From: Xestospongia muta
Taxonomy: Eukaryota > Porifera > Demospongiae > Haplosclerida > Petrosiidae
Assembly: GCA_963693285.1 (NCBI GenBank)
Contig: OY848930.1
Span: forward strand, 2,666,001 to 2,730,000
DNA: 64,000 nt
Reading direction: 5' to 3'
The first letter of the stretch is position 1. Each line of letters starts with the position of its first letter. The position numbers and the translations under genes are program-made. The notes beneath the pieces are model-generated. The model was not told where the DNA came from, did not search any database, and was given only the letters and a program-made list of their open reading frames with translations. Below, in pieces: positions 61,656 to 64,000 of this stretch.

Positions 61656-64000
61656 ATCTTGTTTAACTTTCAAAAAGCTCTAAACTCTTTATTTTAGAGC
61701 TTCAACCTATTTAGACTACTGTATTAGTATATTTAAGACAGATAAACTTACTAAACTCTTTAAATCAGCTTATTTAACCAGTTTTCACAGTTAATTTCTG
61801 ATCTTTTTTAACTTTCAAAAAGCTCTAAACTCTTTATTTTAGAGTTTTAACCTATTTAGACTACTTTATTAGTATATTTAAAACAGATAAACTTACTAAA
61901 CTCTTTAGATCAGCTTATTTAACCCGTTTTCACAGTTAATTTCTAATCTTTATTAACTTTCAAAAAGCTCTAAACTCTTTATTTTAGAGTTTTAACCTCT
62001 TTAGACTACTTTATTAGTAGATTTAAGACAGATAAACTTACTAAACACTTTAAATCAGCTTCTTTAACCAGTTTTCACAGTTAATTTCTAATCTTTTTTA
62101 ACTCTTAAAAAACTTAAAACTCTTTATTTTAGAGTTTTAACCTATTTAGACTACTTTATTAGTGTATTTAAGACAGATAAACTTACTAAACTCTTTAGAT
62201 CAGCTTATTTAACCAGTTTTCACAGTTAATTTCTAATCTTTTTTAACTTTCAGAAAGCTCTAAACTCTTTATTTAGAGTTTTAACCTATTTAGACTACTT
62301 TATTAGTATATTTAAGACAGATAAACTTACTAAACTCTTTAGATCAGCCTCTTTAACCAGTTTTCACAGTTAATTTCTAATCTTTTATTAACTCTTAAAA
62401 AACTTTAAACTCTTTATTTTAGAGTTTTAACCTATTTAGACTACTTTATTAGTATATTTAAGACAGATAAACTTACTAAACTCTTTAGATCAGCCTATTT
62501 AACCAGTTTTCACAGTTAATTTCCAATCTTTTTTAACTTTCAAAAAGCTCTAAACTCTTTATTTTAGAGTTTTAACCTATTTAGACTACTTTATTAGTAT
62601 ATTTAAGAGAGATAAACTTACTAAACTCTTTAGATCAGCATATTTTAACCGTTTTCACAGTTAATTTCTAATGTTGTTTAAATTTCAAAAAGGTCTAAAC
62701 TCTTTATTTTAGAGTTTTAACCTATTTAGACTACTTTATTAGTATATTTAAGACAGATAAACTTACTAAACTCTTTAGATCAGCTTATTTAACCAGTTTT
62801 CACAGTTAATTTCTAATCTTTTTTTACTTTCAAAAAGCTCTAAACTATTTATTTTAGAGTTTTAACCTATTTAGACTACTTTATTAGTATATTTAAGACA
62901 GATAAACTTACTAAACTCTTTAGATCAGCTTATTTGACCAGTTTTCACAGTTAATTTCTAATCTTTTTTAACTTTCAGAAAGCTCTAAACTCTTTAATTT
63001 AGAGTTTTAACCTATTTAGACTACTTTATTAGTATATTTAACACAGATAAACTTACTAAACTCTTTAGATCAGCTTATTTAACCAGTTTTCACAGTTAAT
63101 TTCTAATCTTTTTAACTTTCAGAAAGCTCTAAACTCTTTATTTTAGAGTTTTAACCTATTTAGACTACTTTATTAGTATATTTAAGACAGATAAACTTAC
63201 TAAACTCTTTAGATCAGCTTATTTAACCAGTTTTCACAGTTAATTTCTAATCTTTTTTAACTCTTAAAAAAAAATAAACTCTTTATTTTAGAGTTTTAAC
63301 CTATTTAGACTACTTTATTAGTGTATTTAAGACAGATAAACTTACTAAACTCTTTAGATCAGCTTATTTAACCAGTTTTCACAGTTAATTTCTAATCTTT
63401 TTTAACTTTCAGAAAGCTCTAATCTCTTTATTTTAGAGTTTTAACCTATTTAGACTACTTTATTAGTATATTTAAGACAGATAAACTTTCTAAACTCATT
63501 AGATCAGCTTATTTAACCAGTTTTCACAGTTAATTTCTAATCTTTTTTAACTTTCAAAAAGCTCTAAACCCTTTATTTTAGAGTTTTAACCTATTTAGAC
63601 TACTTTATTAGTATATTTAAGACAGATAAACTTACTAAACTCTTTAGATCAGCTTATTTAAGCAGTTTTCACAGTTACTTTCTAATCTTTTTTAACTTTC
63701 AGAAAGCTCTAAACTCTTTATTTTAGAGTTTTAACCTATTTAGACTACTTTATTAGTATATTTAAGACCGATAAACTTACTAAACTCTTTAGATCAGCTT
63801 ATTTAACCAATTTTCACACTTAATTTCTAATCTTTCTTAAATTTCGAAAAGCTCTAAACTCTTTATTTAGAGTTTTAACCTATTTAGACTACTTTATTAG
63901 TATATTTAAGACAGATAAACTTACTAAACTCTTTAGATCAGCTTATTTAAGCCGTTTTCACAGTTAATTTCTAATCTTTTTTAACTCTAAAAAAAATTTA
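61504..64000 (-). repeat. Inverted arm of the satellite array (about 17 monomers)
   Basis: The same monomer family on the opposite strand; landmarks appear as reverse complements (for example ctttagatcagctta). It runs to the window end, so its true length is unknown. Read on the minus strand from 64,000 down to 61,504, it follows the variant order of 23,270-25,440, with two additional monomers. Private features include taatacagtagtc (about 61,720), a taaagtgtttag monomer (about 62,045) and a long T-run on the minus strand at about 63,265. Confidence 0.95.

Noticed and set aside
1..64000. Possible protein-coding reading frames on either strand
   Set aside because: The monomer length is one more than a multiple of three and it has TAA/TAG stops in all three forward phases, with many stops also on the minus strand. 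Any open stretch is short, repeats with the monomer, and has no codon structure.
1..64000. Telomeric repeats
   Set aside because: No runs of TTAGGG, TTTAGGG or TTAGG units. The taaagggttt and gagtttag pieces are isolated monomer variants at 145-bp spacing.
1..64000. tRNA, rRNA or small RNA genes and Pol III boxes
   Set aside because: No stretch departs from the satellite monomer, and no A-box/B-box or conserved rRNA segment is visible. Satellite transcripts may exist but cannot be judged from sequence.
1..64000. TATA-like and promoter-like motifs (tatacta, ttaaatatac)
   Set aside because: They occur once per monomer as part of an AT-rich repeat and have no associated gene, so they are not evidence for promoters.
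1..64000. Assignment to a named satellite or species
   Set aside because: I do not recognise the monomer. Length and base composition alone fit many plants and animals, so naming one would be a guess. A search of the 13,182-13,326 monomer against repeat and whole-genome databases would settle it.
1..64000. Previously undescribed gene system
   Set aside because: I read through the window looking for breaks in the repeat and found only satellite. The novelty available here is structural (inversion, nested amplification), not a new encoded system.

Overview
The whole window is tandemly repeated satellite DNA. I found no protein-coding gene, RNA gene, transposon, CRISPR array or other single-copy sequence. 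The repeat is one family with a monomer of about 145 bp and roughly 24% G+C (35 G or C in the consensus I read by eye, with no CpG). About 424 monomers run head to tail in one orientation from 1 to 61,495. The array then flips at 61,496-61,503, and about 17 monomers run in the opposite orientation to the end of the window. The size (close to nucleosomal length), AT-richness, long uninterrupted array and nested higher-order repeats all point to a eukaryotic nuclear genome, in centromeric, pericentromeric or subtelomeric heterochromatin. The sequence does not let me name the organism, and I do not recognise the monomer as a published satellite.

Layout. Positions 1-8,545: this block starts with a segment that recurs at 8,546-10,250. 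It contains two tandem copies of a 19-20-monomer unit (about 1,300-4,055 and 4,055-6,949) and an 8-monomer duplication (from 6,232 and 7,390). Positions 10,250-12,540: a patchwork of pieces seen elsewhere. Positions 12,540-18,357: a clean tandem duplication of a 2,899-bp, 20-monomer unit. Positions 18,357-23,270: 3-, 8-, 10- and 7-monomer duplications. Positions 23,270-25,440: a segment whose inverted counterpart forms the far right of the window. Positions 25,440-30,105: 4-, 10-, 13- and 7-monomer duplications. Positions 30,105-36,620: partial copies of material found again near 43-45 kb, and a 12-monomer duplication. Positions 36,620-54,565: a very recent tandem duplication of a unit of about 9.1 kb (63 monomers). 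Positions 54,565-61,495: a third, more diverged pass through the 33.7-39.3 kb order, which is interrupted by the inversion junction. Positions 61,504-64,000: the inverted arm.

The monomers do not work together as genes do. What can be read is amplification history. Diagnostic variants keep a constant spacing over kilobases, so duplications can be mapped by eye and partly ordered in time. A 290-bp dimer duplication predates the 9.1-kb duplication. A 577-bp duplication is present in only one of its two copies. The orientation switch is the only structural discontinuity. Its right arm follows the monomer order of 23.3-25.4 kb, not that of the neighbouring left arm. This argues for inversion of a block of the array rather than a simple local foldback. 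An assembly or library artefact at that point cannot be excluded from the sequence alone.

Within each monomer there are three short dyads. There is also a central portion that varies little and two edge portions that carry most variants, and a possible old two-part structure of about 72 + 73 bp. Block boundaries given below are read by eye and are good to about one monomer unless stated otherwise.
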